A stretch of DNA of 64,000 nucleotides from Flavobacterium sediminilitoris (GTDB lineage: Bacteria > Bacteroidota > Bacteroidia > Flavobacteriales > Flavobacteriaceae): positions 620,001 to 684,000 of the forward strand of contig NZ_CP090145.1 in the NCBI RefSeq assembly GCF_023008245.1, read 5' to 3'. Made by a program: the position numbers and the translations under genes. The notes beneath the pieces are model-generated. The model did not search any database. It was not told the DNA's origin and worked only from the letters and a program-made list of their open reading frames with translations. Below, one piece after another: positions 1-8,141 of the stretch. Position 1 is the first letter of the stretch, and the number at the start of each line of letters is the position of its first letter.

Positions 1-972
1 TTACAAGAGGAAGTTATAGATGAAGAAACTGGATTTGTTTGCCATCGCGGATTTAGTTATGGAAGAGGAGCATTCATGAAATGTCACGATGCTGGAATTT
101 CCAAACTCAACAATGGTATATACCAGTCTTGTAACACTTATTTTGCAAATGTTTTCAAAAGAAGTATTGACAAATACCCTAACCCTAGTATGAGCATAGA
201 TAAATGGGCTGAACATGTGAAAAGTTTTGGATTAGGAGAGTTTCTTGGAACTGATTTACCTATTGGAGCCAAAGGATTAATTCCAACATCTAAAACATAC
301 CAAAGAGCTTATCCAAATGGAGGGTGGAGAAGCACAACCATTATTTCAAATTCAATAGGACAAGGAGAAATATTAACAACCCCATTACAACTTGCAAACA
401 TGATGGCAGTTGTTGCCAACAAAGGATATTATTACACACCTCATATTGTAAAAAACATAAAAGGAAGTGAATTAGACAAGAAGTACACAACAAAACATGA
501 AAGCACCATTGATCCAAAATATTTTGAACCAATGATAGAAGGCTTAGCTAATGTTTACAACTCTCCTGGAGGAACAGCACGTACCCTTAAAGTAAAAGAC
601 ATGGAAATTTGCGGAAAGACAGGAACAGCCGAAAATAAAATAAGAGTTGCTGGGAAAACCTACCAATTAAAAGACCATTCTATTTTTGTGGCTTTTGCTC
701 CAAAAGAAAACCCAACAATTGCAATTGCTGTATTTGTAGAAAATGGATATTGGGGGACTAGATGGGCTGGCCCTATTGCTACATTAATGGTTGAAAAATA
801 TATAAACAAAAAAATTACTAGAAAAGATTTAGAAACAAGAATGCTAAATGGTTCTTTACAAGATGAGTATAAAAAAATTGAAAACATTATTCGTCAACGT
901 TTTCCCGAACCTTCAAAAGTAGAAGATTCAACAACAAAAACTATAGCTAGAAAAGAAGAGGTAGTAAATTAA
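1..972 (+). CDS. mrdA: Penicillin-binding protein 2, C-terminal part (5' end outside window)
   Basis: Peptidoglycan transpeptidase of the elongation machinery, partner of RodA. The reading frame is open from base 1 (LQEEVIDEETGF...), so the ATG at 76 is internal and the N-terminal part, with the active-site SxxK, lies left of the window. Visible are the SxN motif (SCN in YQSCNTYF) and the KTG motif (CGKTGTAENK), followed by the usual strand FVAFAPKENPTIAIAVFVENG. The stop at 970-972 is one base before the rodA ATG, so the two genes are co-transcribed and probably translationally coupled. Identification is from family motifs and the rodA neighbour; it is confident. Confidence 0.95.
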   Translation, partial: LQEEVIDEETGFVCHRGFSYGRGAFMKCHDAGISKLNNGIYQSCNTYFANVFKRSIDKYPNPSMSIDKWAEHVKSFGLGEFLGTDLPIGAKGLIPTSKTYQRAYPNGGWRSTTIISNSIGQGEILTTPLQLANMMAVVANKGYYYTPHIVKNIKGSELDKKYTTKHESTIDPKYFEPMIEGLANVYNSPGGTARTLKVKDMEICGKTGTAENKIRVAGKTYQLKDHSIFVAFAPKENPTIAIAVFVENGYWGTRWAGPIATLMVEKYINKKITRKDLETRMLNGSLQDEYKKIENIIRQRFPEPSKVEDSTTKTIARKEEVVN

Positions 973-973
973 G

Positions 974-2233
974 ATGAGAAATCAAAGCATAGGAAATAGT
1001 ATCGATTGGATTACAATATTACTTTACATAACATTAGTAATAATGGGCTGGATGACTATTTATTCGGCTTCATTGCCGCTTGAAGAAACATCCATTTTTG
1101 ACACCAGTCAAACATACGGAAGACAAATGCTTTTTATCATTTTAAGTGTTCCACTTATCTTTATTTTATTGTTTATAGATGCTAAAATATTTGAGCGACT
1201 CTCTTTTGTTTTTTATGGACTTGGAATTGTCCTTTTATTAGGATTATTCGTTTTTGGTTCTACTATAAAAGGACAAACGAATTGGTATAAATTTGGCGGA
1301 TTTGGTTTTCAACCTTCAGAGTTTGTCAAAACAGGTACGGCACTTCTATTAGCGAAATATTTGAGTTACTCACAGATAAATTTAAAATACACAAAGCATC
1401 AATTCATTGCATTAGGCATTATAATATTGCCTATTTTTTTAATTTTACTTCAACCTGATGCAGGAAGTGCTATGATTTTTTTATCTCTTATTTTTGTTTT
1501 AAATAGAGAAGGTCTTCCTAGTTGGTATTTATTTTCAGGATTTTCTGCCATTGTATTATTCTTTGTTGCATTATTAATTCCTCCCATTTATATTGTAATA
1601 GGTATCTCTGTTTTAATGATTCTTCATTATTTAAAGAACAAAAGAATAAGTAGAAATCCCATTCTTTATACTTTCTTATTTATTATTATTTCTGGTTTCG
1701 TTTTCTCTGTAAACTACGTTTATAATAATGTATTAGAACCACATCAAAAAGACCGAATTGATGTACTTATAGGAGGAGATAATGTAGATCTTAAAAAAGA
1801 AGGTTATAATTTAAACCAATCCATGATTGCTATTGGCTCTGGTGGATTAACAGGCAAAGGTTATTTAGAAGGCACTCAAACAAAAGGTGGTTTTGTTCCA
1901 GAGCAACATACTGATTATATTTTTACAACTGTAGGAGAAGAATGGGGTTTTGTAGGATGTACAGTGGTTATTATCTTATTTGTAATTTTATTATTAAGAA
2001 TCCTTTTTCTAGCAGAAAAACAAAAAACGAAGTTTAGTCGGGTTTATGGCTATTGCGTTGCGACTTATTTATTTACCCATTTTTTTGTAAATATAGCCAT
2101 GCTAATTAAGCTTTTCCCTACAATAGGTGTTCCACTTCCTTTTTTCTCTTATGGAGGCTCTAGTTTATGGGCTTTTACAATTATGCTATTTGTATTTATT
2201 AAGTTAGACGCTAATAAAGTAAATGAGTGGTAA
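974..2233 (+). CDS. rodA: Rod shape-determining SEDS glycosyltransferase RodA
   Basis: SEDS-family peptidoglycan polymerase of the inner membrane, working with PBP2 in lateral wall synthesis. The 419-residue product has about ten hydrophobic helices, the family motif around GFQPSEFVK (about residue 112) and the C-terminal PLPFFSYGGSS loop (about residue 392) typical of RodA/FtsW. The length is normal. It starts directly after the mrdA stop. Position after PBP2 favours RodA over FtsW. Confidence 0.95.
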   Translation: MRNQSIGNSIDWITILLYITLVIMGWMTIYSASLPLEETSIFDTSQTYGRQMLFIILSVPLIFILLFIDAKIFERLSFVFYGLGIVLLLGLFVFGSTIKGQTNWYKFGGFGFQPSEFVKTGTALLLAKYLSYSQINLKYTKHQFIALGIIILPIFLILLQPDAGSAMIFLSLIFVLNREGLPSWYLFSGFSAIVLFFVALLIPPIYIVIGISVLMILHYLKNKRISRNPILYTFLFIIISGFVFSVNYVYNNVLEPHQKDRIDVLIGGDNVDLKKEGYNLNQSMIAIGSGGLTGKGYLEGTQTKGGFVPEQHTDYIFTTVGEEWGFVGCTVVIILFVILLLRILFLAEKQKTKFSRVYGYCVATYLFTHFFVNIAMLIKLFPTIGVPLPFFSYGGSSLWAFTIMLFVFIKLDANKVNEW

Positions 2234-2243
2234 ATATTATTGT

Positions 2244-3215
2244 TTATTTGTATAATAATATTTTATACCCTATAGGCACTTTTAATCTTTTATTAATTGT
2301 TTCTTTATTTTTATTCCTAAAATTATAATCATCTATAGTGTGCCAATTCTTTGAATTTGAAAATTCATATCTTAAATATGAAATATCACTTTCTGTTTCT
2401 TCTAAAGGCAATAAAGGCATTAAGTTTTTTGATATTTTTTTAACTTCACCATTATAATTAACTATTTCATAAGGCAATTCTAGAATTAAATTTTTATATT
2501 CATCAACTCTTCCTATAAATTTAATACTAACAAATAAACCTCCATTTGGCAAAGGAATAGGGTCTTGAAAATCAATTTCAAAACTATCTTTCCTCAATTC
2601 ATTTGAATTAATAATTTTATACATTGACATTTCTTTTAGTTCTTCAAAAGGCTTCCCGTTTATCACACTATACACCGTTATTTTTAGCAAATTATTAAAA
2701 TCTTTCACCATTAATTTTTGCTTTTTATCTTTAAACTCAAAACTTGTATTTATATAAGGAACTTGTATTGATTTTAATACAATATCAAATGTTTCTTTAT
2801 TCTCCAAATAAAAACAAACTTCAAGACCCATTGAAGGAACTATAGATTTTTGATAGTCACTGTGATTATTACACTTTTTTATTTTCTCTTTTCCAATTTT
2901 AGCTATTTTATTTTTTTTAACAACAAAAACTTCGTCTAAAAAATTTTCTTTCAGTTCTAAAAAAATTGTATCCTTTATTTCATTCTTAATTAATGTTTGC
3001 GACTTATAGTTTAAATGTGATACCATAAATTTTTCAGGCAAAATAACATAATCAATATATCCATCTTCACCTGAATAAATACCATATCCATTCAAAAAAT
3101 CTATAGACGCATACTCTATTGGTAATTTGTCATTCTTATCACATAAAACAACCATAGTTGATTGAGTAAACAATAAATTACTAAACATCAATAAAAATAC
3201 TATAACTAATTTCAT
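2244..3215 (-). CDS. Exported protein with carboxypeptidase-regulatory-like domain, unknown function
   Basis: 323 residues with an N-terminal signal peptide (MKLVIVFLLMFSNLLFTQS). Residues about 20-105 look like the beta-sandwich 'carboxypeptidase D regulatory-like' fold common in Bacteroidota exported proteins (DKNDKLPIEYASIDF..GIYSGEDGYIDY..VSHLNYKSQ..). The remainder matches no family I recognise. The next gene upstream (3221-4078) has the same plan (signal peptide, this domain, GGLFVSIKF/KGVFVIIDF-like strands), so the two look like diverged paralogues. They lie 5 bases apart downstream of a peptide precursor and the exporter genes, so they could be co-expressed with the island; the functional link is inference. 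Confidence 0.6.
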   Translation of the reverse strand: MKLVIVFLLMFSNLLFTQSTMVVLCDKNDKLPIEYASIDFLNGYGIYSGEDGYIDYVILPEKFMVSHLNYKSQTLIKNEIKDTIFLELKENFLDEVFVVKKNKIAKIGKEKIKKCNNHSDYQKSIVPSMGLEVCFYLENKETFDIVLKSIQVPYINTSFEFKDKKQKLMVKDFNNLLKITVYSVINGKPFEELKEMSMYKIINSNELRKDSFEIDFQDPIPLPNGGLFVSIKFIGRVDEYKNLILELPYEIVNYNGEVKKISKNLMPLLPLEETESDISYLRYEFSNSKNWHTIDDYNFRNKNKETINKRLKVPIGYKILLYK

Positions 3216-3220
3216 ATTTT

Positions 3221-4078
3221 CTATTTAAAATAAATGTTTAATTTCAAAATCTGCTTATTTTTTTTACTATAGATTGGCTCAAACCATTCACTAAACTCTT
3301 TATTATTTTGTGTTCTATATCGGAGAATTTCCTTTAACTGAAGTTTCTTTTTAACATTAACAGCTTTAAATTTAGGTTTAATAATGTTCTTGGATCCCAA
3401 ACTCACCTTATTTAGAAAGTCTATTATAACAAATACACCCTTCTCATCAAACAAAATCTCTTCATCTTTTAAAAATACTTTTATTTTTTTTGAAAATTTT
3501 TGATTAATTACTATTTCTTTAGTATTAAGCTTTTGAAAAGGAAGTAATAAACTATCAGCATTCCAAATCTCAACATTAAAACTTATTGAATCACTCTCTT
3601 TGACGTTTTTATTAACTAATTCAAAGAGAATACTCGATATCTTTAAATTAAAATCATCAGCATTATTTGGCAAATAAATACCTACCTGAAATTTCTCTGG
3701 ATAAGAAACTCCTGTATTAAAATTAATTCCTCTTCTATCATTTAAAGAATATTTAAAAGATTTAGGATTTGATTTTACAATTACTTCTTTTAAGTTAATA
3801 GAATTAGGTTGAAGAAAAACCACTAATGAATCTCTAATCATTTTTTTACAAATAATAACCTTAGACTTATAACCTATATGCGAAATAATCATAGTAGACT
3901 TTTCTTTGTCTGTTTTAATTATAACCTTACCATTTCCATCTGAAATAGAGACTTTATTTTCTTCATTAATTAAATGTACCCCTTCAATTGGACTAAAAGT
4001 AATACTATCTCTTATTATAAAAAAATCTTGACAAAAAAGTGATGAATAAAAAAATAAAAAAAATATTAATATTTTCAT
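3221..4078 (-). CDS. Exported protein with carboxypeptidase-regulatory-like domain, unknown function
   Basis: 285 residues, signal peptide MKILIFFLFFYSSLFCQ, then a regulatory-like beta-sandwich (RDSITFSPIEGVHLINEENK..SISDGNGKVIIK..ISHIGYKSK) at residues about 18-100. The C-terminal part is basic and of unknown function. It is a paralogue of the gene at 2244-3215, and the two are separated by only 5 bases. It follows the precursor gene at 4125-4370 after a hairpin at 4088-4120. Whether it belongs to the peptide system (for example as an immunity or surface protein) cannot be told from sequence. Confidence 0.6.
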   Translation of the reverse strand: MKILIFFLFFYSSLFCQDFFIIRDSITFSPIEGVHLINEENKVSISDGNGKVIIKTDKEKSTMIISHIGYKSKVIICKKMIRDSLVVFLQPNSINLKEVIVKSNPKSFKYSLNDRRGINFNTGVSYPEKFQVGIYLPNNADDFNLKISSILFELVNKNVKESDSISFNVEIWNADSLLLPFQKLNTKEIVINQKFSKKIKVFLKDEEILFDEKGVFVIIDFLNKVSLGSKNIIKPKFKAVNVKKKLQLKEILRYRTQNNKEFSEWFEPIYSKKNKQILKLNIYFK

Positions 4079-4087
4079 AGAAAAAGA

Positions 4088-4120
4088 TTGTAGTAGCTAT
4101 ATATAGCTACTACAATTAAA
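4088..4120 (-). terminator. Perfect palindrome, likely terminator/attenuator after precursor gene
   Basis: A 28-bp perfect palindrome (4088-4115; half-site TTGTAGTAGCTATA) sits between the stop of the precursor at 4125 and the gene at 4078. On the minus strand it is followed by TCTTTTTC, as in an intrinsic terminator. It may let the short precursor mRNA accumulate more than the downstream genes. Confidence 0.6.
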
Positions 4121-4124
4121 AATT

Positions 4125-4370
4125 TTATACACATCCAAATTCTGCACCAACTGGACAAGGACCTGTTGTCTGTTCCCAACTACCAACACCAATGCCTAAA
4201 AATGTTGGTCTAACTTCCCAAGTACACTCAAAAGCAGTAACTCCTCCGTTATACTCCATAATATTCCCTGTACACTGTACATTTCTAACTTTAATTCCAG
4301 CAACTACATTCTTTTGTTCAATTTTAGTTAAAACTTGAACTCCTTCTAAATCTAAAATTTGTTTTTTCAT
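4125..4370 (-). CDS. Secreted peptide precursor with AG-type leader, 4-Cys core
   Basis: 81 residues from the ATG at 4370; a longer frame to 4403 exists, but the shared leader MKKQILDLEGVQVLTK begins at 4370. The leader matches the seven other precursors in the island (KK.ILNL.G, then L.K.EQ). The processing site reads VVAG rather than GG, so cleavage after Ala-Gly is expected. The core of about 56 residues holds four cysteines (VQC, FEC, GPC, GCV) and is larger and more aromatic than its relatives. It lies directly downstream of the HlyD and ABC exporter genes. Function as a bacteriocin-like or signalling peptide is inferred from leader and context. Confidence 0.75.
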   Translation of the reverse strand: MKKQILDLEGVQVLTKIEQKNVVAGIKVRNVQCTGNIMEYNGGVTAFECTWEVRPTFLGIGVGSWEQTTGPCPVGAEFGCV

Positions 4371-4406
4371 GTTTATTTGTAATAAAAATTTAAAAATACT
4401 CAATCA

Positions 4407-4430
4407 TTTATACCAGTTGAGTCTCTGGCA
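4407..4430 (-). promoter_or_regulatory. Diverged copy of the precursor promoter box
   Basis: Upstream of the precursor at 4370 is an inverted repeat CCAGTTGAGTCTCTGG (4413-4428), followed on the minus strand by TATAAATGATTGAGTATT. It sits about where the AGTCA..TGACT boxes sit before other precursors, but only the inner part is similar. Weakest member of the set. Confidence 0.4.
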
Positions 4431-4490
4431 TTTAATACTTAAACGCAAATCAACATCTCTTATTGCCTACATAATAACAAATAACAATTA

Positions 4491-5837
4491 CTACTCATCC
4501 TTAACCACCTTAGATTTTCTTCCAAATACATCTCTAAACTGATAGAAGAATCGTTCTATTAATCGTAAATCTTCTGTTACAATGTCTGCTGTTCCTGTCA
4601 TTTCTTGCTGAAATATTATTTTCTTATCATAAGAAGTATCTAATCCGTTAGGTAGTGAAACATCAATTAATAAATTCCCTTCATTATCTGGTGTTGCCGA
4701 AATATTATGCACTTCTCCTTTTATGATTCCAAACTCTCTATCTGGAAAATTTGCTAGTCTAATATTTACAGGTTGACCTACTTTAATCTTTCCAGAATTT
4801 TGAGCTAACGCTTTAACCTTGCCTACATATACATTTTGCTCTACTGGCACAACAGAAAAAACTTGATCTCCAGCATTCACTGTTTGATTTTCTGCCCATA
4901 ATTGCAAAAAGGAAACCTTCCCTTTTATTGAAGTTCTTAATACATAATTTAATTCCCAATCTTTAATTGCTTTTTTCAATTGAAAAAAAGATTGAATTAC
5001 ATTTCGTTCTAAGTTAATAGCGTCTTTTGTAGAGTTAATAACTGTTGTTTGACTATTTCTATTTAACTCATTAAGAGATGACTTTAATTGAGATATTGAG
5101 CTTAATAAGTTTTTATAGTTTTTTTGTGACTGCAAGTATGCTAATTTTTGCTTTTCAAATTCTTGAGCAGCAATAACTCCTTTTTTATAGAGCTTTTCAT
5201 AACGATCCATATCGCTTTTTTGAAGCTCTAATTCCGATTGATTAATACTACTTTGTGATTCTAACAAAGATAAACGCTCACTTAATTGTCTAGCTTCAAA
5301 ACTTTGTGCTGATGTTTCAACCTGATAAGGTTTTAATTTTTTCTGTAATTCATCTGCACTATATTCCTTCTGAAAAATTGAATATTGACTTTCAATATCT
5401 CCTAATTGAGAAAATTTAATCTTCTCAAAAGGAAAAGGAGTTGTATTAATGTTTATGGTATCCATAATACTCTTCAGTACAAAAACATCTTTATAATTAG
5501 CCGAGTTTTCAATTACTGCTAATGGTGCGTGTTTTTCAAGAATATCATTGTCTTTTACTAAAATGGCTTCAATTCTTCCAGAAGTACGAGCCATTAATTT
5601 TTCTGGTGGTACTAATGTTGTAATTGTTATTTGAGTTGAATTAATATCTGGATATTTTATAAAATATGAAAACAACAATACTAGTAATAGGATTATTAGT
5701 ATTACCAAATTTCCCCATCTTATCATCCAATGTGGAATTCTAGTAAGAATTTCTTGCACTTGTTCACTTCTCAATTCCACTTCTTGGATTGGAAGGTTTG
5801 CATCTGAAGGTTGAGTATCTAAATTACTATTTGGCAT
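4491..5837 (-). CDS. HlyD-family membrane fusion protein of the peptide exporter
   Basis: 448 residues. Adaptor linking an inner-membrane ABC exporter to the outer membrane. One transmembrane helix at about residues 40-62 (WGNLVILIILLLVLLFSYF), a lipoyl-like half (SGRIEAILVKDNDILEKHAPLAVIEN), a long coiled-coil hairpin at about 160-270 (QLSERLSLLE..YEKLYKKGVIAAQEFEKQKLAYLQSQ) and the C-terminal beta-barrel (VYVGKVKALAQNSGKIKVGQPVNIRL). It lies 72 bases downstream of the C39 ABC transporter and is the natural partner of that protein. No outer-membrane TolC-like gene is visible in the island. Confidence 0.9.
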   Translation of the reverse strand: MPNSNLDTQPSDANLPIQEVELRSEQVQEILTRIPHWMIRWGNLVILIILLLVLLFSYFIKYPDINSTQITITTLVPPEKLMARTSGRIEAILVKDNDILEKHAPLAVIENSANYKDVFVLKSIMDTININTTPFPFEKIKFSQLGDIESQYSIFQKEYSADELQKKLKPYQVETSAQSFEARQLSERLSLLESQSSINQSELELQKSDMDRYEKLYKKGVIAAQEFEKQKLAYLQSQKNYKNLLSSISQLKSSLNELNRNSQTTVINSTKDAINLERNVIQSFFQLKKAIKDWELNYVLRTSIKGKVSFLQLWAENQTVNAGDQVFSVVPVEQNVYVGKVKALAQNSGKIKVGQPVNIRLANFPDREFGIIKGEVHNISATPDNEGNLLIDVSLPNGLDTSYDKKIIFQQEMTGTADIVTEDLRLIERFFYQFRDVFGRKSKVVKDE

Positions 5838-5909
5838 TTTATTTTTTTAATTTTTAAGAAATACTTTCAAAAAGCGTTGGCTATTAGCAATAAAAAGAAT
5901 TTACAATAT

Positions 5910-8102
5910 TTATGTTCCCAACTGCAATTGATTTTTCACCAATTCAAAGTAACTTCCTTTTTTAGCAATTAATTCTTGATGATTCCCTGTCTCAATGATC
6001 TTTCCTTTTTCTAAAACTACAATTTGGTCTGCATTTATTACCGTACTTAGACGATGCGCAATTACAATTACGGTTTTATCTTTAAAGAAAATATTTAGTT
6101 TTTCCATTATTTCTTTTTCATTATTTGAATCTAAAGCACTAGTGGCTTCGTCAAAAAACAACATTTCAGGATTTTTATAAACGGCTCTTGCTATTAAAAG
6201 TCTTTGTTTTTGACCTGTACTTATTCCTATTCCTTCTGTACCAATTTTTGTATTGTATCGAAGTGGATAATCATCAATAAAATCTTTAATATTGGCTACA
6301 TTTGCAGCATAATTTAATCGATCTTTATCAATTATATCAACGCCAATAGCAATATTATTTGCAATTGAATCGCTAAAGATAAATCCTTCTTGCATAACCG
6401 AACCTACATGATTTCTCCATGCTTTCTGAGATAGATTATTCAGAGACGACTTTCCTAATAGAATATCACCCTCACTAGGTTCATAGAATTTCAACAATAG
6501 TTTCATAAGAGTAGTTTTCCCACTACCACTTGTCCCTACAATTGCTGTGATCTTTTTTGCAGGAATAGTCATATTCAGCTCATGTAATACATTGGTATCT
6601 GATCCCATGTATCTAAATGACAAATCTTTTATAATAATATCTTCATCATTTGTAACTTCTGTCATTTTCTCTCTTTCATCTTGAACCTCATCGTCCATAT
6701 CGTGAATTTCTGACAGCCTAGCTAATGATATTTTAGCATCTTGCAATTCTCTAATAAAACTTATTAATTGAACAATTGGTCCATTTAAACTACCAACGAT
6801 ACTTGTTATCGCCATCATTTCCCCTATTGACAAATCGCCATTAATTACTGAAATTGCAGACAAGAAAATAATGAAAATATTTTTAAGCTCGTTTATAAAG
6901 TTTGAACCGATACTTTGTGTTTGTTCTAGCACTAATCCTTTTAAAGATACTTTAAAAAGTCGAGCTTGAATATATTCCCAACCCCATCTTTTTTGCTTTT
7001 CTGCATTATGAAGTTTTATTTCTTGCATTCCATTAATAAGTTCAATTACTTTACTTTGCTCTTGACTTACTTCTGAAAATCGTTTATAATCGAGAATTTC
7101 CCTTTGTTTTAAAAATAAAATTACCCAAAGAAAATACAAAAAACTTCCTACAAAAAACACTGCAAAAATACTCAAGTTATAATAGGCTAAAACTCCTCCC
7201 ATTATAATCATATTTATAAAAGAGAATAACACACTCAAAGACGAAGTGGTTAAAATTCTTTCTATTCTATGGTGATCATTTATCCTTTGCATAATATCTC
7301 CTGTCATTTTCACATCAAAATAAGAAATAGGGAGATTCATTAATTTGATGAAGAAATCAGAAATTAATGAAATATTAATACGGGTTGATAAATGGAGTAA
7401 TATCCAACTTCTAATAAGCTCTAATGCGGTTTTACCAAAAAACAAAAATAATTGCGCTAAAAGCACTAGATATATAAAGTGAATATTTTGATTTTGGATT
7501 CCAACGTCAACAACACTCTGCGTTAAAAATGGAAAGATAAGTTGTAACAAACTACCTGCAAATAATCCTATCGCAAGTTGAACAATAAATGATTTATACT
7601 TTAAGACATATTTTGATAATATCCCGAAACCGTATGCTTTCTTTTCTTCTAAATCAAATTCAGATTCAAAGAAATTAGGAGTTGTTTCTAATAATAAAGC
7701 AATCCCTTCTTCTGTTTTTCTATCTGCATTATTCCCTATCCAAAATTTTAGAAATTCTTTTTCGGTATATTCTATTAATCCTATTGCTGGATCAGAAACA
7801 TAGTACTTCCCTTTTTTAATTTTGTATAATACTACATAATGATTATTGTTCCAATGTAATATACAAGGTAATGGCGCTTCTTCTATCTTCTCAAGAGATA
7901 TTTTAACGCCTAATGAGCGAAAACCAATTTGTTCAGAAGCATCACTAAGAGTAAGTAAATTACTCCCTTCTCGTGTGGTTTCTGAAAGTTCTCGTAATTT
8001 TTGAGTATTAAGTGTTCTACCGTAATGTTTAGCTATTATCTTTAAGCATGTAGGCCCACAGTCTTTGCTTTCTGTCTGTGTATAATGAGGAAATTTTTTC
8101 AA
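5910..8102 (-). CDS. Peptidase-containing ABC transporter (C39 domain) for GG-leader peptides
   Basis: 730 residues in the classical three-part order. Residues 1-135 are a C39 cysteine peptidase with catalytic Cys15 (DCGPTC), His88 (NNHYVV) and Asp104 (SDPA). Residues about 165-440 form the membrane domain. Residues about 490-730 are the ATPase with Walker A GTSGSGKT (523-530), signature ISTGQ (627-631, a variant of LSGGQ), Walker B LFFDE (to 652) and H-loop His683. Such proteins cut the leader after a double glycine while exporting the peptide. All catalytic residues are present. The eight GG/AG precursors in the island are the obvious substrates. Confidence 0.95.
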   Translation of the reverse strand: MKKFPHYTQTESKDCGPTCLKIIAKHYGRTLNTQKLRELSETTREGSNLLTLSDASEQIGFRSLGVKISLEKIEEAPLPCILHWNNNHYVVLYKIKKGKYYVSDPAIGLIEYTEKEFLKFWIGNNADRKTEEGIALLLETTPNFFESEFDLEEKKAYGFGILSKYVLKYKSFIVQLAIGLFAGSLLQLIFPFLTQSVVDVGIQNQNIHFIYLVLLAQLFLFFGKTALELIRSWILLHLSTRINISLISDFFIKLMNLPISYFDVKMTGDIMQRINDHHRIERILTTSSLSVLFSFINMIIMGGVLAYYNLSIFAVFFVGSFLYFLWVILFLKQREILDYKRFSEVSQEQSKVIELINGMQEIKLHNAEKQKRWGWEYIQARLFKVSLKGLVLEQTQSIGSNFINELKNIFIIFLSAISVINGDLSIGEMMAITSIVGSLNGPIVQLISFIRELQDAKISLARLSEIHDMDDEVQDEREKMTEVTNDEDIIIKDLSFRYMGSDTNVLHELNMTIPAKKITAIVGTSGSGKTTLMKLLLKFYEPSEGDILLGKSSLNNLSQKAWRNHVGSVMQEGFIFSDSIANNIAIGVDIIDKDRLNYAANVANIKDFIDDYPLRYNTKIGTEGIGISTGQKQRLLIARAVYKNPEMLFFDEATSALDSNNEKEIMEKLNIFFKDKTVIVIAHRLSTVINADQIVVLEKGKIIETGNHQELIAKKGSYFELVKNQLQLGT

Positions 8103-8141
8103 AATTTGTTTATAGTTTTTACAAAAATAATTAAAAAAAGC

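Noticed and set aside
5910..8102. Exporter as LanT of the lanthipeptide module only
   Set aside because: It is 10 kb from the dehydratase and close to the KKSILNL precursors; serving both is possible, but exclusive use is not supported.
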